NCBI RefSeq assembly: GCF_032108445.1
Contig: NZ_CP134876.1
Location: 3,658,001-3,722,000, forward strand
Source of the DNA: Micromonospora halotolerans
Lineage (GTDB): Bacteria > Actinomycetota > Actinomycetes > Mycobacteriales > Micromonosporaceae
DNA: 64,000 nucleotides
Reading direction: 5' to 3'
The translations under genes and the position numbers were made by a program. The notes beneath the pieces were generated by a model that was not told where the DNA came from, did no database searches, and worked only from the letters and a program-made list of their open reading frames with translations. Below are positions 26,074 to 35,201 of this stretch, one piece after another (positions within the stretch are counted from its first letter, which is position 1; each line of letters opens with the position of its first letter).

Positions 26074-27261
26074 ATGGCGCCCCGTCCCACCCCCGCGGAC
26101 AAGTTCTCGTTCGGTCTCTGGACGGTGGGCTGGACGGCCCGCGACCCGTTCGGCGACGCCACCCGACCCGAGCTGGGCGCCGTCGAGGCCGTCCACCGGC
26201 TGGCCGAGCTGGGCGCGTACGGGATCACCTTCCACGACGACGACCTCGTCCCGTTCGGCGCGGACGCCGCCACCCGCGACGCCCACCTGTCCCGGTTCCG
26301 CAAGGCCCTCGACGAGACCGGCCTGGTGGTGCCCATGGTCACCACCAACCTCTTCACCCACCCGGTGTTCAAGGACGGCGGCTTCACCAGCAACGACCGC
26401 TCGGTACGCCGCTACGCGCTGCGCAAGGTGCTGCGCAACGTCGACCTGGCCGCCGAGCTGGGCGCCCGCACCTTCGTCATGTGGGGCGGCCGGGAGGGCG
26501 CCGAGTACGACCTGGCCAAGGACATCCGCGCCGCGCTGGACCGCTACCGCGAGGCGGTCGACCTGCTCTGCCAGTACGTCGTCGACCAGGGCTACGACCT
26601 GCGCTTCGCCATCGAGCCCAAGCCGAACGAGCCGCGCGGCGACATCCTGCTGCCCACCGTCGGCCACGCGCTCGCGTTCATCTCCACCCTGGCCCGCCCG
26701 GAGCTGGTGGGCCTCAACCCCGAGGTCGGCCACGAGCAGATGGCCGGGCTGAACTTCGCGCACGGCATCGCCCAGGCGCTCTGGCAGGGCAAGCTGTTCC
26801 ACATCGACCTGAACGGCCAGCGCGGCATCAAGTACGACCAGGACCTGGTCTTCGGCCACGGCGACCTGCTCAACGCGTTCGCCCTGGTCGACCTGCTGGA
26901 GCACGGCGGCCCGAACGGCGGCCCCGCGTACGACGGCCCCCGGCACTTCGACTACAAGCCCTCCCGCACCGAGGACATCAGCGGGGTGTGGGCCTCCGCG
27001 GCGGCGAACATGAGCACCTACCTGCTGCTCAAGGAGCGGGCCGCCGCGTTCCGGGCCGATCCGGAGGTGGCCGAGGCGCTGGCCGCCAGCAAGGTCTCCG
27101 AACTCGCCGCCCCGACGCTGGGTGCGGGCGAGAGCTACGCCGACCTGCTCGCCGACCGCGCCGCGTTCGAGGAGTTCGACCCGCAGGCGGCCGGTGCGCA
27201 GGGCTACGGTTTCGTCCGGCTCAACCAGCTCGCCGTCGAGCACCTGCTCGGCGCGCGCTGA
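26074..27261 (+). CDS. xylA: Xylose isomerase
   Basis: Converts D-xylose to D-xylulose (and glucose to fructose) using two divalent metals; cytoplasmic tetramer in the family. At 395 residues it matches the short actinobacterial class I enzyme. Active-site segments are [22 protein letters not shown] (catalytic His), [13 protein letters not shown] (metal Glu and Lys), [16 protein letters not shown] and [17 protein letters not shown] (metal Asp and His). GGAGG is 5 nt before the ATG. It is followed after 11 nt by xylB and faces the ROK repressor across a consensus promoter and operator. Confidence 0.98.
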   Translation: MAPRPTPADKFSFGLWTVGWTARDPFGDATRPELGAVEAVHRLAELGAYGITFHDDDLVPFGADAATRDAHLSRFRKALDETGLVVPMVTTNLFTHPVFKDGGFTSNDRSVRRYALRKVLRNVDLAAELGARTFVMWGGREGAEYDLAKDIRAALDRYREAVDLLCQYVVDQGYDLRFAIEPKPNEPRGDILLPTVGHALAFISTLARPELVGLNPEVGHEQMAGLNFAHGIAQALWQGKLFHIDLNGQRGIKYDQDLVFGHGDLLNAFALVDLLEHGGPNGGPAYDGPRHFDYKPSRTEDISGVWASAAANMSTYLLLKERAAAFRADPEVAEALAASKVSELAAPTLGAGESYADLLADRAAFEEFDPQAAGAQGYGFVRLNQLAVEHLLGAR

Positions 27262-27272
27262 GGCGGGTCGCC

Positions 27273-28718
27273 ATGCCGCTCGTCGCCGGGATCGACTCGT
27301 CGACCCAGTCCTGCAAGGTGGTGATCCGGGACGCGGAGACCGGCGCGCTGGTCCGGCGGGGCCGCGCGCCGCACCCGGAGGGCACCGAGGTCGACCCGCA
27401 CGCCTGGTGGGACGCCCTGCGGGCGGCCGTCGCCGAGGCCGGCGGGCTGGCCGACGTGGCCGCCGTCTCGGTCGGCGGCCAGCAGCACGGCATGGTCTGC
27501 CTGGACGAGGCGGGGCAGGTGGTCCGCCCGGCGCTGCTCTGGAACGACACCCGCTCCGCCGACGCCGCCCGGGAGCTGGTCGAGGAGGCCGGCGGCGGGG
27601 AGGCCGGCCGCCGATTCTGGGCCGACGCGACCGGCTCGGTGCCGGTGGCCAGCTTCACCGCCACCAAGCTGCGCTGGCTGGCCCGGCACGAGCCGGCCAA
27701 CGCCGACCGGGTGGCCGCCGTCTGCCTGCCGCACGACTGGCTCACCTGGCGGCTGGCCGGCGCACCCGGGCTGGCCGCGCTGCGCACCGACCGCGGCGAC
27801 GCCAGCGGCACCGGCTACTGGTCGCCGCGTACCGGGGAGTACCGCCTCGACCTGCTGGAACGCGCCTTCGGCCGGCGGCTGCGGGTGCCGGTCGTGCTGG
27901 GCCCGGCCGAGGTGGCCGGCCACCTCGACCCGGCGGCGTTCGGCGCCGGCGCGAGCCCCGGCGGCCCGGTCCTGCTGGGGCCGGGCACCGGCGACAACGC
28001 CGCCGCCGCGCTCGGCGCCGGGGCCGGCCGGGGCGACGTGGTCGTCTCGATCGGCACCTCGGGCACCGTCTTCGCGGTCGCCGACACTCCGGCCGCCGAT
28101 CCGAGCGGGGCGGTGGCCGGCTTCGCCGACGCGACCGGCCGGTTCCTGCCGCTGGTCTGCACGCTCAACGCCGCGCGCGTGCTCGACGCCGCCGCCACGC
28201 TGCTCGGCGTCGACCTGGCCACCCTGAGCGAGCTGGCGCTGGCCGCCCCGCCCGGCGCCGGCGGGCTGGTCATGGTGCCGTACCTGGAGGGGGAACGGAC
28301 CCCGGACCGGCCCACCGCCACCGCCGCGCTGCACGGGCTCACCCTGGGCACCTCGACCCCGGCGCACCTGGCCCGGGCCGCCGTCGAGGGCATGCTCTGC
28401 GCGCTCGCCGACGGCCTCGACGCGCTGACCGCGCAGGGCGCCCGCGCCGACCGGATCATCCTGGTTGGCGGCGGGGCCCGCTCCGCCGCCGTGCGGCGGA
28501 TCGCCCCGCAGGTCTTCGGCCGCCCCGTGGTCGTGCCCCCGCCCGGGGAGTACGTCGCCGACGGGGCCGCCCGCCAGGCCGCCTGGGTCGCCCTGGGTGG
28601 CGCGGCGCCGCCCACCTGGCCGGCGGGCGACACCGAGGAGTACGCGTCGCCGGGCGTTTCCGCCATCCGCGAGCGCTACGCCCTGGCCCGGGACCGGGTG
28701 GTCGACCGGGCGGGGTGA
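27273..28718 (+). CDS. xylB: Xylulokinase
   Basis: Phosphorylates D-xylulose to xylulose-5-phosphate for the pentose phosphate pathway. The 481-residue FGGY-family protein shows [14 protein letters not shown] (ATP-binding N-lobe), [14 protein letters not shown] (substrate loop), [40 protein letters not shown] and [22 protein letters not shown]. It starts at ATG 27273, with GAGGCGGG upstream and 11 nt after xylA, so the two form an operon. No xylose transporter genes follow. Confidence 0.97.
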   Translation: MPLVAGIDSSTQSCKVVIRDAETGALVRRGRAPHPEGTEVDPHAWWDALRAAVAEAGGLADVAAVSVGGQQHGMVCLDEAGQVVRPALLWNDTRSADAARELVEEAGGGEAGRRFWADATGSVPVASFTATKLRWLARHEPANADRVAAVCLPHDWLTWRLAGAPGLAALRTDRGDASGTGYWSPRTGEYRLDLLERAFGRRLRVPVVLGPAEVAGHLDPAAFGAGASPGGPVLLGPGTGDNAAAALGAGAGRGDVVVSIGTSGTVFAVADTPAADPSGAVAGFADATGRFLPLVCTLNAARVLDAAATLLGVDLATLSELALAAPPGAGGLVMVPYLEGERTPDRPTATAALHGLTLGTSTPAHLARAAVEGMLCALADGLDALTAQGARADRIILVGGGARSAAVRRIAPQVFGRPVVVPPPGEYVADGAARQAAWVALGGAAPPTWPAGDTEEYASPGVSAIRERYALARDRVVDRAG

Positions 28719-28762
28719 TAAAAGGGGATGCCGGGCGGCCGACCGGTAGGGATCATCGGGGC

Positions 28763-29872
28763 GTGCCATCGACTTCCCCGCCCGGAGACGCCGCCCGGCG
28801 CAGCCCGCTGCCCGTCTTCCAGTACGACGACGTCGACAGCCCGGGCGACGTCATCGACACGCTGCTGCTGACCGACTTCGTCACCGGCCGCCACCCCTGG
28901 GCGCGTACGGTCCGCCTGGCCAAGGTCCGGGCCGGGGCCCGGCTGGTGCCCGAGCGGGCGACGCTGACCCGGACGGCCATCGAGCGCAACCGGGAGGCCC
29001 GCCTCGCCGGTGGCGACGGCTGGACGGTACGGGTGGTGAGCTGGCGCGGCCGGGGCGCGGAGGTGACGGTCACCGCCGTCGACGAGGCGACCGGCGCGGC
29101 CGTCCTCGACGAGATCGTCACGGGCGGGGCCGAGCCGGTGCAGCGGGACACCGGCCCGATCGGCTTCTGGCACCAGAACCCCCGGCGCGGTGCCCAGCGG
29201 GACACCCGGCGGATCACCACGCCCACCTGGGCCGAGATCCGGGCCAACTATCCGGCCGCGGCGGCGACCCGGCTGGACGCCCTGATGGTGGCGACCCCCG
29301 AGACGGTCGCCGGCCGGCTGCTGCTCATGCACGGGCCCCCGGGCACCGGGAAGACCACGGCGTTGCGCGCGCTCGCCCGCGAGTGGCGCGAGTGGTGCCA
29401 GGTGGACTGCGTCCTCGACCCCGAGGTGCTCTTCGGCGATCCCGCCTACCTCGCCGAGGTGGCGGTGGGGGAGCACGAGGAGGGCGACGACGGCGAGGAC
29501 CGGCGCCGGTGGCGGCTGCTCGTCCTCGAGGACTGCGACGAGCTGATCCGGGCGGAGGCCCGGCAGACGACCGGGCAGGCCCTGTCCCGCCTGCTGAACC
29601 TGACCGACGGGCTGCTCGGCCAGGGGCGCAACGTGCTGGTGGCGATCACCACCAACGAGGACCTGTCCCGGCTGCACCCGGCGGTGACCCGGCCCGGGCG
29701 CTGCCTGGCCCGGATCGAGGTGGGCCCGCTGTCGCACGCCGAGGGGGCCGACTGGCTTGGCACCTCCGCCGGCGTCCCGGCACAGGGTGCCACCCTCGCC
29801 GAGCTGTACGCGCTCCGCGCCGGGACGGCGCCGGCCGGCGCGGTGCCGGTCGAGATCGGCGGCTACCTCTGA
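28763..29872 (+). CDS. AAA-family ATPase with an N-terminal DUF5925-like domain
   Basis: A 369-residue cytoplasmic ATPase. The first 170 residues (PVFQYDDVDSPGDVIDTLLL ... FWHQNPRRGAQRDTRRITTPTW) match what I remember as DUF5925, which accompanies such ATPases in actinobacteria. The AAA core has Walker A HGPPGTGKTTAL (about 193-204), Walker B LLVLEDCDEL, sensor 1 LVAITTNED and the arginine-finger region RLHPAVTRPGRC. I start at GTG 28763, because the frame upstream is a shadow of xylB. Function is unknown; the layout resembles BCS1/remodelling-type AAA proteins, not a known defence or secretion system. It may be read through from xylAB, 44 nt away. Confidence 0.82.
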   Translation: MPSTSPPGDAARRSPLPVFQYDDVDSPGDVIDTLLLTDFVTGRHPWARTVRLAKVRAGARLVPERATLTRTAIERNREARLAGGDGWTVRVVSWRGRGAEVTVTAVDEATGAAVLDEIVTGGAEPVQRDTGPIGFWHQNPRRGAQRDTRRITTPTWAEIRANYPAAAATRLDALMVATPETVAGRLLLMHGPPGTGKTTALRALAREWREWCQVDCVLDPEVLFGDPAYLAEVAVGEHEEGDDGEDRRRWRLLVLEDCDELIRAEARQTTGQALSRLLNLTDGLLGQGRNVLVAITTNEDLSRLHPAVTRPGRCLARIEVGPLSHAEGADWLGTSAGVPAQGATLAELYALRAGTAPAGAVPVEIGGYL

Positions 29873-29926
29873 CCGGAACGGGGGTCCGTGTTCCGGCCGT
29901 GACCCGCACCTGATTGGCTGCCCGGC

Positions 29927-31342
29927 ATGAGCAGCGGCACGAGGGTCTCCCGGCGGGGGAACGCGGCGCACCGGTTCTACAGCGTGGTGGTGTTCGTGGT
30001 GCTCGCCTCGCTGGACAACGTGGCCATCGGCCTGGTCCCGCCGCTGTACGGGCCGATCTCCGGCGCGCTCGGGGTGTCGCAGCGGCTGCTCGGCCTGGTC
30101 ACCGCGGTCAGCTTCCTGGTCAGCGCGGTCGCCGCGGTGGCCTGGGCGTACGTCGGCGACCGCACCGACCGCAAGCCGCTGCTCATGGTCGGCACGCTGA
30201 TCTGGGCGGCCGGCACCGGGGGCAGCGCCCTGGCCCAGCACTACCCGGCGTTCCTGGCCGCCCAGCTCGTCGCCGCGATCGGGTTGGGCGCGGTCGGCTC
30301 GGTCGGCTTCTCCGTGGTCACCGACCTGATCTCGCCGCGCCGCCGGGGCCTGGTGATGAGCTTCTGGGGCCTGTCCCAGGGCGTCGGCACGCTCGCCGGC
30401 ACGCTGACCGGCGGCCTGCTCGGCGCCACGGACTGGCGGCGGCCGTTCCTGGTGCTCACCGCGGTCGGCCTGCTCGCCACGGTGGCGTACCTGTTCACGT
30501 ACGACATCCGGCGCGGGCAGAGCGAGCCGGAGCTGGCCGCGGCGCTCGACGCGGGTGGCGAGTACGACTACCGGATCAGCCGCGCCGACCTGCCCCGGAT
30601 CCTGGCCCGGCGGACCAACCGCTGGTTGGTCCTCCAGGGGCTGACCGCGCAGGCCGCCTTCGGCTCGCTGGTCTGGCTGCCCGTGCTGTTCAGCCAGCGG
30701 GCCGAGGCGCAGGGCTACTCGGCGGCCACCGCCGTGGTGGTGGGCAGCGTCTTCGCCACCCTGTTCCAGCTCGGCGGGGTGCTCTCCATCGTGGGCGGCC
30801 TGGCCGGCGACGCGCTGCAACGGCGTACGCCGAGCGGCCGGGCCCTGGTCGCGGCCGTGGGCATCCTCGCGGCCGTGCCGTTCTACCTGGTCCTGTTCTT
30901 CGTGCCGATCCGGATCGACGTGCCGGACGGCGGCAGCTCCGGCGCGATCATCGCGGCGGTGCTGAGCAGCGTGCTCACCGAGCCCACGGTGGGGCTGAGC
31001 CTGCTCACCGCCGTGCTCGCCCTCGCGCTCACCTCGGCCAACTCGCCCAACTGGTTCGCGCTGATCGCCGACGTCAACCCGCCGGAGCACCGGGGCACGG
31101 TCTACAGCCTCGGCAACCTGGTCAACGGGGTCGGCCGGGCGGCCGGCAACGGGCTGGTCGGGGTGGCCTTCGGGGCGCTGCGGGCGGCCTTCCCGCCGCC
31201 GCTGAACTACGCCGTCGGGCTGGCCGCGTTCCAGCTCTTCTTCATCCCGACCGGGTTCATGTACTGGCTGGCCGCCCGCACCTCACCGGGGGACATCGAG
31301 TCGGTCCACGACCTCCTGCACACCCGCGCCGACCGCCTGTAA
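29927..31342 (+). CDS. Major facilitator superfamily transporter
   Basis: An integral membrane transporter of 471 residues with about 12 helices. Marks are the loop 2-3 motif GDRTDRKPLLMVG (motif A), the N-terminal helix FYSVVVFVVLASLDNVAIGLVPPLYGP, and a charged cytoplasmic loop in the middle (EPELAAALDAGGEYDYRISRADLPR). It ends 30 nt before a very strong palindromic hairpin. I cannot assign a substrate; the shape is that of sugar-phosphate/multidrug-like MFS proteins. The start ATG at 29927 has only a weak ribosome site. Confidence 0.88.
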   Translation: MSSGTRVSRRGNAAHRFYSVVVFVVLASLDNVAIGLVPPLYGPISGALGVSQRLLGLVTAVSFLVSAVAAVAWAYVGDRTDRKPLLMVGTLIWAAGTGGSALAQHYPAFLAAQLVAAIGLGAVGSVGFSVVTDLISPRRRGLVMSFWGLSQGVGTLAGTLTGGLLGATDWRRPFLVLTAVGLLATVAYLFTYDIRRGQSEPELAAALDAGGEYDYRISRADLPRILARRTNRWLVLQGLTAQAAFGSLVWLPVLFSQRAEAQGYSAATAVVVGSVFATLFQLGGVLSIVGGLAGDALQRRTPSGRALVAAVGILAAVPFYLVLFFVPIRIDVPDGGSSGAIIAAVLSSVLTEPTVGLSLLTAVLALALTSANSPNWFALIADVNPPEHRGTVYSLGNLVNGVGRAAGNGLVGVAFGALRAAFPPPLNYAVGLAAFQLFFIPTGFMYWLAARTSPGDIESVHDLLHTRADRL

Positions 31343-31343
31343 G

Positions 31344-31419
31344 GAAGGGCCCCCTCTTAACGCCTCGCGTATAGCAGGGGCCCCTTCTTAACGCCCAGCG
31401 TTAAGAAGGGGCCCCTGCT
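31344..31419. repeat. Micromonospora-type GTTAAGAAGGGGCCCC palindromic element
   Basis: Arms of 22 nt at 31373-31394 and 31398-31419 pair perfectly around CCA, centred on TTAAGAAGGGG and its complement. A related degenerate half (AAGGGCCCCCTCTTAACGCC) precedes it from 31345. It serves as a bidirectional terminator between the convergent MFS and GH13 genes. From memory, close relatives of this sequence recur between genes in Micromonospora genomes. Confidence 0.88.
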
Positions 31420-31426
31420 TGCATGG

Positions 31427-33070
31427 TCAGGCGCGCAACCAGACGGTCACGTCGGTGGGGACGCCGTCGCCCGCCAGCGGGGCGCTCGACGCCAGCACCT
31501 CGGCGCCGGCGGGCAGCGGCACCGGCTCCGCGCCGAAGTTGGTCAGCACGGTGAGCCCGCCGTTGGTGAAGGTCAGTACCTCGTCGCCGGAGGAGAGCCA
31601 GCGCAGCGGCCCCCGCGCCAGGCCGTGCTCGCGGCGCAGCCGCAGGGCCGTCCGGTACAGCTCGTAGGTGGAGCCGTCGACCCCGCGCTGCCGGTCGAGC
31701 GCGTACTCGGCCCAGCTCGGCGGCTGCGGGAGCCAGCTCGCGTCGGTCGGCCCGAAGCCGTACGACGGGGCGTCGGCCTCCCACGGGATCGGCACCCGGC
31801 AGCCGTCCCGGCCGCGCTGGGTGTGCAGGCTGCGCTCCCAGGTCGGGTCCTGCCGGGCCTCGTCGGGCAGCGTGGTGTGCTCCGGCAGCCCCAGCTCCTC
31901 ACCCTGGTAGAGGTAGGCGGAGCCGGGCAGGGCGAGCATGAGCAGGCTGGCCGCGCGGGCCCGGCGCAGGCCGAGCGCGGCGTCGGGCTGCGGGTCGCCG
32001 ATGCCGATCCCGTTCGGGCGGCCGCCGCCGACGGCGAGCCCGAGCCGGGAGGCGTGCCGGACCACGTCGTGGTTGGACAGCACCCAGGTGGTCGGGGCGC
32101 CGACGCTGTCGGTGGCCTCCAGCGAGCGGGTGATCACCGCGTACTGGGCGGTGGCGGTCCAGGCGGCCAGCAGATATTCGAAGTTGAACGCCTGGTGCAT
32201 CTCGTCCGGCCGCACGTAGCGGGCCAGCCGCTCGGCCGGCTCCACCCACGCCTCCGCGACCAGGATCCGCTCCCCGTCGTAGGAGTCGAGCAGCCGCCGC
32301 CACTCCCGGTAGATGTCGTGCACGCCGTCCTGGTCCCACATGGGCGGGCGCGGCTTGTCCACGTCCGGACCGGAGAGGATCTCCTGCGGTTCCTGCCAGT
32401 CGGCCAGGTCGGCCTGCTTGATGAGGCCGTGCGCCACGTCGACCCGGAACCCGTCGACGCCCCGGTCCAGCCAGAACCGGAGGATGTCCAGGAACTCGGC
32501 GCGCACCTCCGGGTTGTCCCAGTTGAGGTCGGGCTGGCCGGTGTCGAAGAGGTGCAGGTACCACTGGCCGTCCGGCAGCCGGGTCCAGGCCGGCCCGCCG
32601 AAGACGCTCTCCCAGTCGTTCGGCGGCTCGGCGCCCTGCGGGCCCCTGCCGTCGCGGAAGATGTAGCGCTGCCGCTCCGGGCTGCCCGGCGCCGCAGCGA
32701 CGGCGGCCTGGAACCAGCGGTGCCGCGACGAGGTGTGGTTCGGCACCAGGTCGACGATCACCCGCAGGCCGCGCGCCCTGGCCTCGGCGATTATCTTGTC
32801 GGCGTCCGCCAGCGTGCCGAAGAGCGGGTCGACGTCCCGGTAGTCGGCCACGTCGTAGCCGGCGTCGGCCTGCGGGGACGGGTAGAACGGCGACAGCCAG
32901 ACCGCGTCGACGCCCAGCTCGCTGAGGTGGTCGAGGCGTGCCGTGATGCCGGGGAGGTCGCCGATCCCGTCGCCGTTCGCGTCGGCGAACGAGCGCGGGT
33001 AGATCTGGTAGATGACGGCCTCGGTCCACCAGCCGGTGGCCGGGGTCTCCTGCGTCGCGTCGGTGTTCAG
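31427..33070 (-). CDS. GH13 alpha-glucosidase, probable CTG start
   Basis: Hydrolyses alpha-1,4/1,6-glucosides taken up by the adjoining ABC system; cytoplasmic. The 547-residue reading shows the GH13 regions ITARLDHLSELGVDAVWLSP, GLRVIVDLVPNHTS, DGFRVDVAHG (nucleophile Asp), RILVAEAWV (acid/base Glu) and VLSNHDVVRH (transition-state Asp), with a C-terminal beta domain. The essential N-terminus (WWTEAVIYQIYPRSFADANG) is encoded upstream of every ATG or GTG, and the open frame begins right after the in-frame lacI stop. The only plausible start is CTG at 33068-33070, preceded by AGGGAGAAGG at correct spacing. The first inner GTG (32851) would delete the beta1-alpha1 part of the barrel. Confidence 0.88.
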   Translation of the reverse strand: MNTDATQETPATGWWTEAVIYQIYPRSFADANGDGIGDLPGITARLDHLSELGVDAVWLSPFYPSPQADAGYDVADYRDVDPLFGTLADADKIIAEARARGLRVIVDLVPNHTSSRHRWFQAAVAAAPGSPERQRYIFRDGRGPQGAEPPNDWESVFGGPAWTRLPDGQWYLHLFDTGQPDLNWDNPEVRAEFLDILRFWLDRGVDGFRVDVAHGLIKQADLADWQEPQEILSGPDVDKPRPPMWDQDGVHDIYREWRRLLDSYDGERILVAEAWVEPAERLARYVRPDEMHQAFNFEYLLAAWTATAQYAVITRSLEATDSVGAPTTWVLSNHDVVRHASRLGLAVGGGRPNGIGIGDPQPDAALGLRRARAASLLMLALPGSAYLYQGEELGLPEHTTLPDEARQDPTWERSLHTQRGRDGCRVPIPWEADAPSYGFGPTDASWLPQPPSWAEYALDRQRGVDGSTYELYRTALRLRREHGLARGPLRWLSSGDEVLTFTNGGLTVLTNFGAEPVPLPAGAEVLASSAPLAGDGVPTDVTVWLRA

Positions 33071-33106
33071 CGCCTTCTCCCTGTCGTGCGTACGGGACGA
33101 ATCTGA

Positions 33107-34177
33107 TCAGTTTGCCCGGGGCGGCGCGGTCGATTCGCGCACCACCAGGCGAGTGGGCAGGATCACCGAGGCCGGCGACCGGGGGTCGGCGTCCGGGCCC
33201 CGCGGCGCCGGCACCAGCCCGGCGTACGGGCTGGCGACCCGCCCGCCCAGCGGGTCGAGCAGCATGCGGGCGGCGAGCAACCCCTGCTCCGCCGCCGGCT
33301 GGGCGATGGTGCTCAGCCCGAGCACCCCGGCCAGGTCGTGGTCGTCGATGCCGATCACGCTGACGTCCTCGGGCACCCGCAGCCCCGCGTCGCGCAGGGC
33401 GGTCATCGCGCCCATCGCCATCTCGTCGCAGGCGGCGAAGATGGCGGTCGGCGGCTCGCCCCGGGCCAGCAGCTCGGCGGTGGCCCGGGTGCCGCCGTCG
33501 ACGTTGAACTGCGACTCGACGTCGAGGCTCGGGTCGGGCCGGAGCCCGGCGGCGCGCAGTGCCTCCTCGTAGCCGCGCCGCCGGTCCAGGTGGGTGGTGA
33601 AGGCCAGCTCGTCGTCCGGGTCGCCGGAGATGTGCGCGATCCGGGTGTGGCCCAGGTCGAGCAGGTGCCGGGTGGCGGTCCGCGCCGCGGCCACGTCGTC
33701 GATGCGGACGCAGGGCCAGCCGGGCACACCGCTGCCGGAGCTGATGGTCACGCCGGGCAGGGCCAGCTTGGTCAGGGCGGTCAGGTCGGCCGGGCGCAGC
33801 GGGGTGGCGACCAGGATGATCGCGTCCACCCGCTTGTGCAGGCTGGCCGGGTGCAGCACCCGCTGCCGGATCTGCTCCCGCCCGCCCAGGTTGTAGAGCA
33901 GCAGGTCGTAGCCGTTCTGGTGGAGGTAGTCCTCGACCGCCTCGACCACGGTGCCGAAGAACCAGCGGGTGATCCGGGGGACCACCACGGCCACCGTGCC
34001 GGTCTTCCCGCCAGCCAGCCGGGAGGCGCTCGGCGAGACCGCGTACTGGAGCTGCTCGGCGGCGGCGAGGACCCGGCGCCGCGTCGCGGCCGAGACCGTC
34101 GGCAGGCCGCGCAGCGCCCGGGAGACGGTGGCCGTGGACACCCCGGCCAGGCGGGCGACATCGTCAATCTTCGTCAT
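33107..34177 (-). CDS. LacI-family repressor of the alpha-glucoside operon
   Basis: A cytoplasmic sugar-responsive repressor of 356 residues. The N-terminal helix-turn-helix MTKIDDVARLAGVSTATVSRALRG and hinge (YAVSPSASRLAGGKTGTVAVVVP) are intact; the periplasmic-binding-like sensor domain follows (VRIDDVAAARTATRHLLDLGH, GIDDHDLAGVLGLSTIAQP). GGGGAG lies 4-5 nt before the ATG. It sits between the second permease gene and the alpha-glucosidase gene, 36 nt before the latter's CTG. It is the probable reader of the near-palindrome at 37729-37742 upstream of the binding-protein gene. Confidence 0.92.
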   Translation of the reverse strand: MTKIDDVARLAGVSTATVSRALRGLPTVSAATRRRVLAAAEQLQYAVSPSASRLAGGKTGTVAVVVPRITRWFFGTVVEAVEDYLHQNGYDLLLYNLGGREQIRQRVLHPASLHKRVDAIILVATPLRPADLTALTKLALPGVTISSGSGVPGWPCVRIDDVAAARTATRHLLDLGHTRIAHISGDPDDELAFTTHLDRRRGYEEALRAAGLRPDPSLDVESQFNVDGGTRATAELLARGEPPTAIFAACDEMAMGAMTALRDAGLRVPEDVSVIGIDDHDLAGVLGLSTIAQPAAEQGLLAARMLLDPLGGRVASPYAGLVPAPRGPDADPRSPASVILPTRLVVRESTAPPRAN

Positions 34178-34201
34178 CGGCTCCCCGCTCCGACCCCGCG
34201 C

Positions 34202-34231
34202 CCGCCGCCGCCGGGGGACCGGCGGCGGCGG
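34202..34231 (-). terminator. Intergenic hairpin between permease and lacI genes
   Basis: A perfect 13-bp stem (34202-34214 with 34219-34231) and loop GGGA, directly after the second permease stop. It may partly terminate transcription and keep lacI and GH13 levels below those of the transporter. Confidence 0.6.
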
Positions 34232-34240
34232 AGCAGCGGA

Positions 34241-35200
34241 TCAGCCCTTGACGCTGCCGGCGAGCAGACCCCGCACGAAGAAGCGCTGGAGGGACAGGAA
34301 CACGATCAGCGGTACGACGATCGACACGAATGCGCCGGCCGTAAGCCGCTGCCACTCGTTGCCCCGCGTGCCGGCCAGCTCGGCCAGCCGGACGGTCAGC
34401 GGGGCGGTCTCGTCGCCGCCACCCGCGAAGATCAGCGCGACCAGCAGGTCGTTCCAGACCCAGAGGAACTGGAAGATGCCGATCGCGGCCAGCGCCGGGG
34501 TGATCAGCGGTAGGACGATGGTCCGGAAGATCTTGGGGTGGGTGGCGCCGTCGACCCGGGCCGACTCCATCAGTTCGCCGGGCAGCTGCGAGATGAAGTT
34601 GTGCAGCAGGTAGACGGCGAACGGGAGCGCGAAGCAGGTGTGCGCGAACCAGACCTGGGCGAACTTCTGCTCGTCGACCAGGTCCCAGGCGGGGAGCACC
34701 TGGATCCCGGCGATGGTGACGCCGGTGGAGAAGAACTTCAGCAGCGGCACGAGCGCCATCTGCAGCGGCACGATCTGCATCGCGAAGATCGCGATGTAGA
34801 CCCAGTCCCGCCCCTTGAAGTTGATCCACGCCAGCGCGTACGCGGCCAGTGAGGCGAAGGCGATCGGGAAGAGCACCGACGGGATGGTGATGGCGAGGGA
34901 GTTGATGAAGTAGCTGGCGAGCTGCCCGGATGAGCCGGTGCTGAACAGCACCTCCTGGTAGTTCTCCAGCGTGAACTGCGGGTCGCTGAAGAACGTCCAC
35001 CAGCCGGTGGTCTTGATCTGGTTCTCGGGCCGGAACGAGGAGATGAACAGGCCGAAGGTCGGGACCGTCCAGAGCAGCGCGAGCACGATCGAGACCAGTG
35101 TGGCGGTGCGGCTGTTCAGCCGCTTGCGGACCCGGGCGGCCCGGCCGGGCGTCGCAGTGGCCTGGACGCCGGCTCCGACGGTGGGGGTGGCGGTGGTCAT
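34241..35200 (-). CDS. Sugar ABC transporter permease, MalG/AglG type
   Basis: One of two inner-membrane permeases of a carbohydrate importer (CUT1 family). The 319 residues contain six membrane helices and the EAA loop ELMESARVDGATHPKIFRTIVLPLITPALAAIGI, which contacts the ATPase. The C-terminal residues FFVRGLLAGSVKG are typical of MalG-type subunits. It starts 1 nt after the stop of the other permease gene. Confidence 0.94.
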   Translation of the reverse strand: MTTATPTVGAGVQATATPGRAARVRKRLNSRTATLVSIVLALLWTVPTFGLFISSFRPENQIKTTGWWTFFSDPQFTLENYQEVLFSTGSSGQLASYFINSLAITIPSVLFPIAFASLAAYALAWINFKGRDWVYIAIFAMQIVPLQMALVPLLKFFSTGVTIAGIQVLPAWDLVDEQKFAQVWFAHTCFALPFAVYLLHNFISQLPGELMESARVDGATHPKIFRTIVLPLITPALAAIGIFQFLWVWNDLLVALIFAGGGDETAPLTVRLAELAGTRGNEWQRLTAGAFVSIVVPLIVFLSLQRFFVRGLLAGSVKG

Positions 35201-35201
35201 G

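Noticed and set aside
23877..27272. Upstream part of a very long frame ending in xylB
   Set aside because: Only the part from ATG 27273 has FGGY kinase content; the rest is antisense or out-of-frame to a phosphatase, xylR and xylA.
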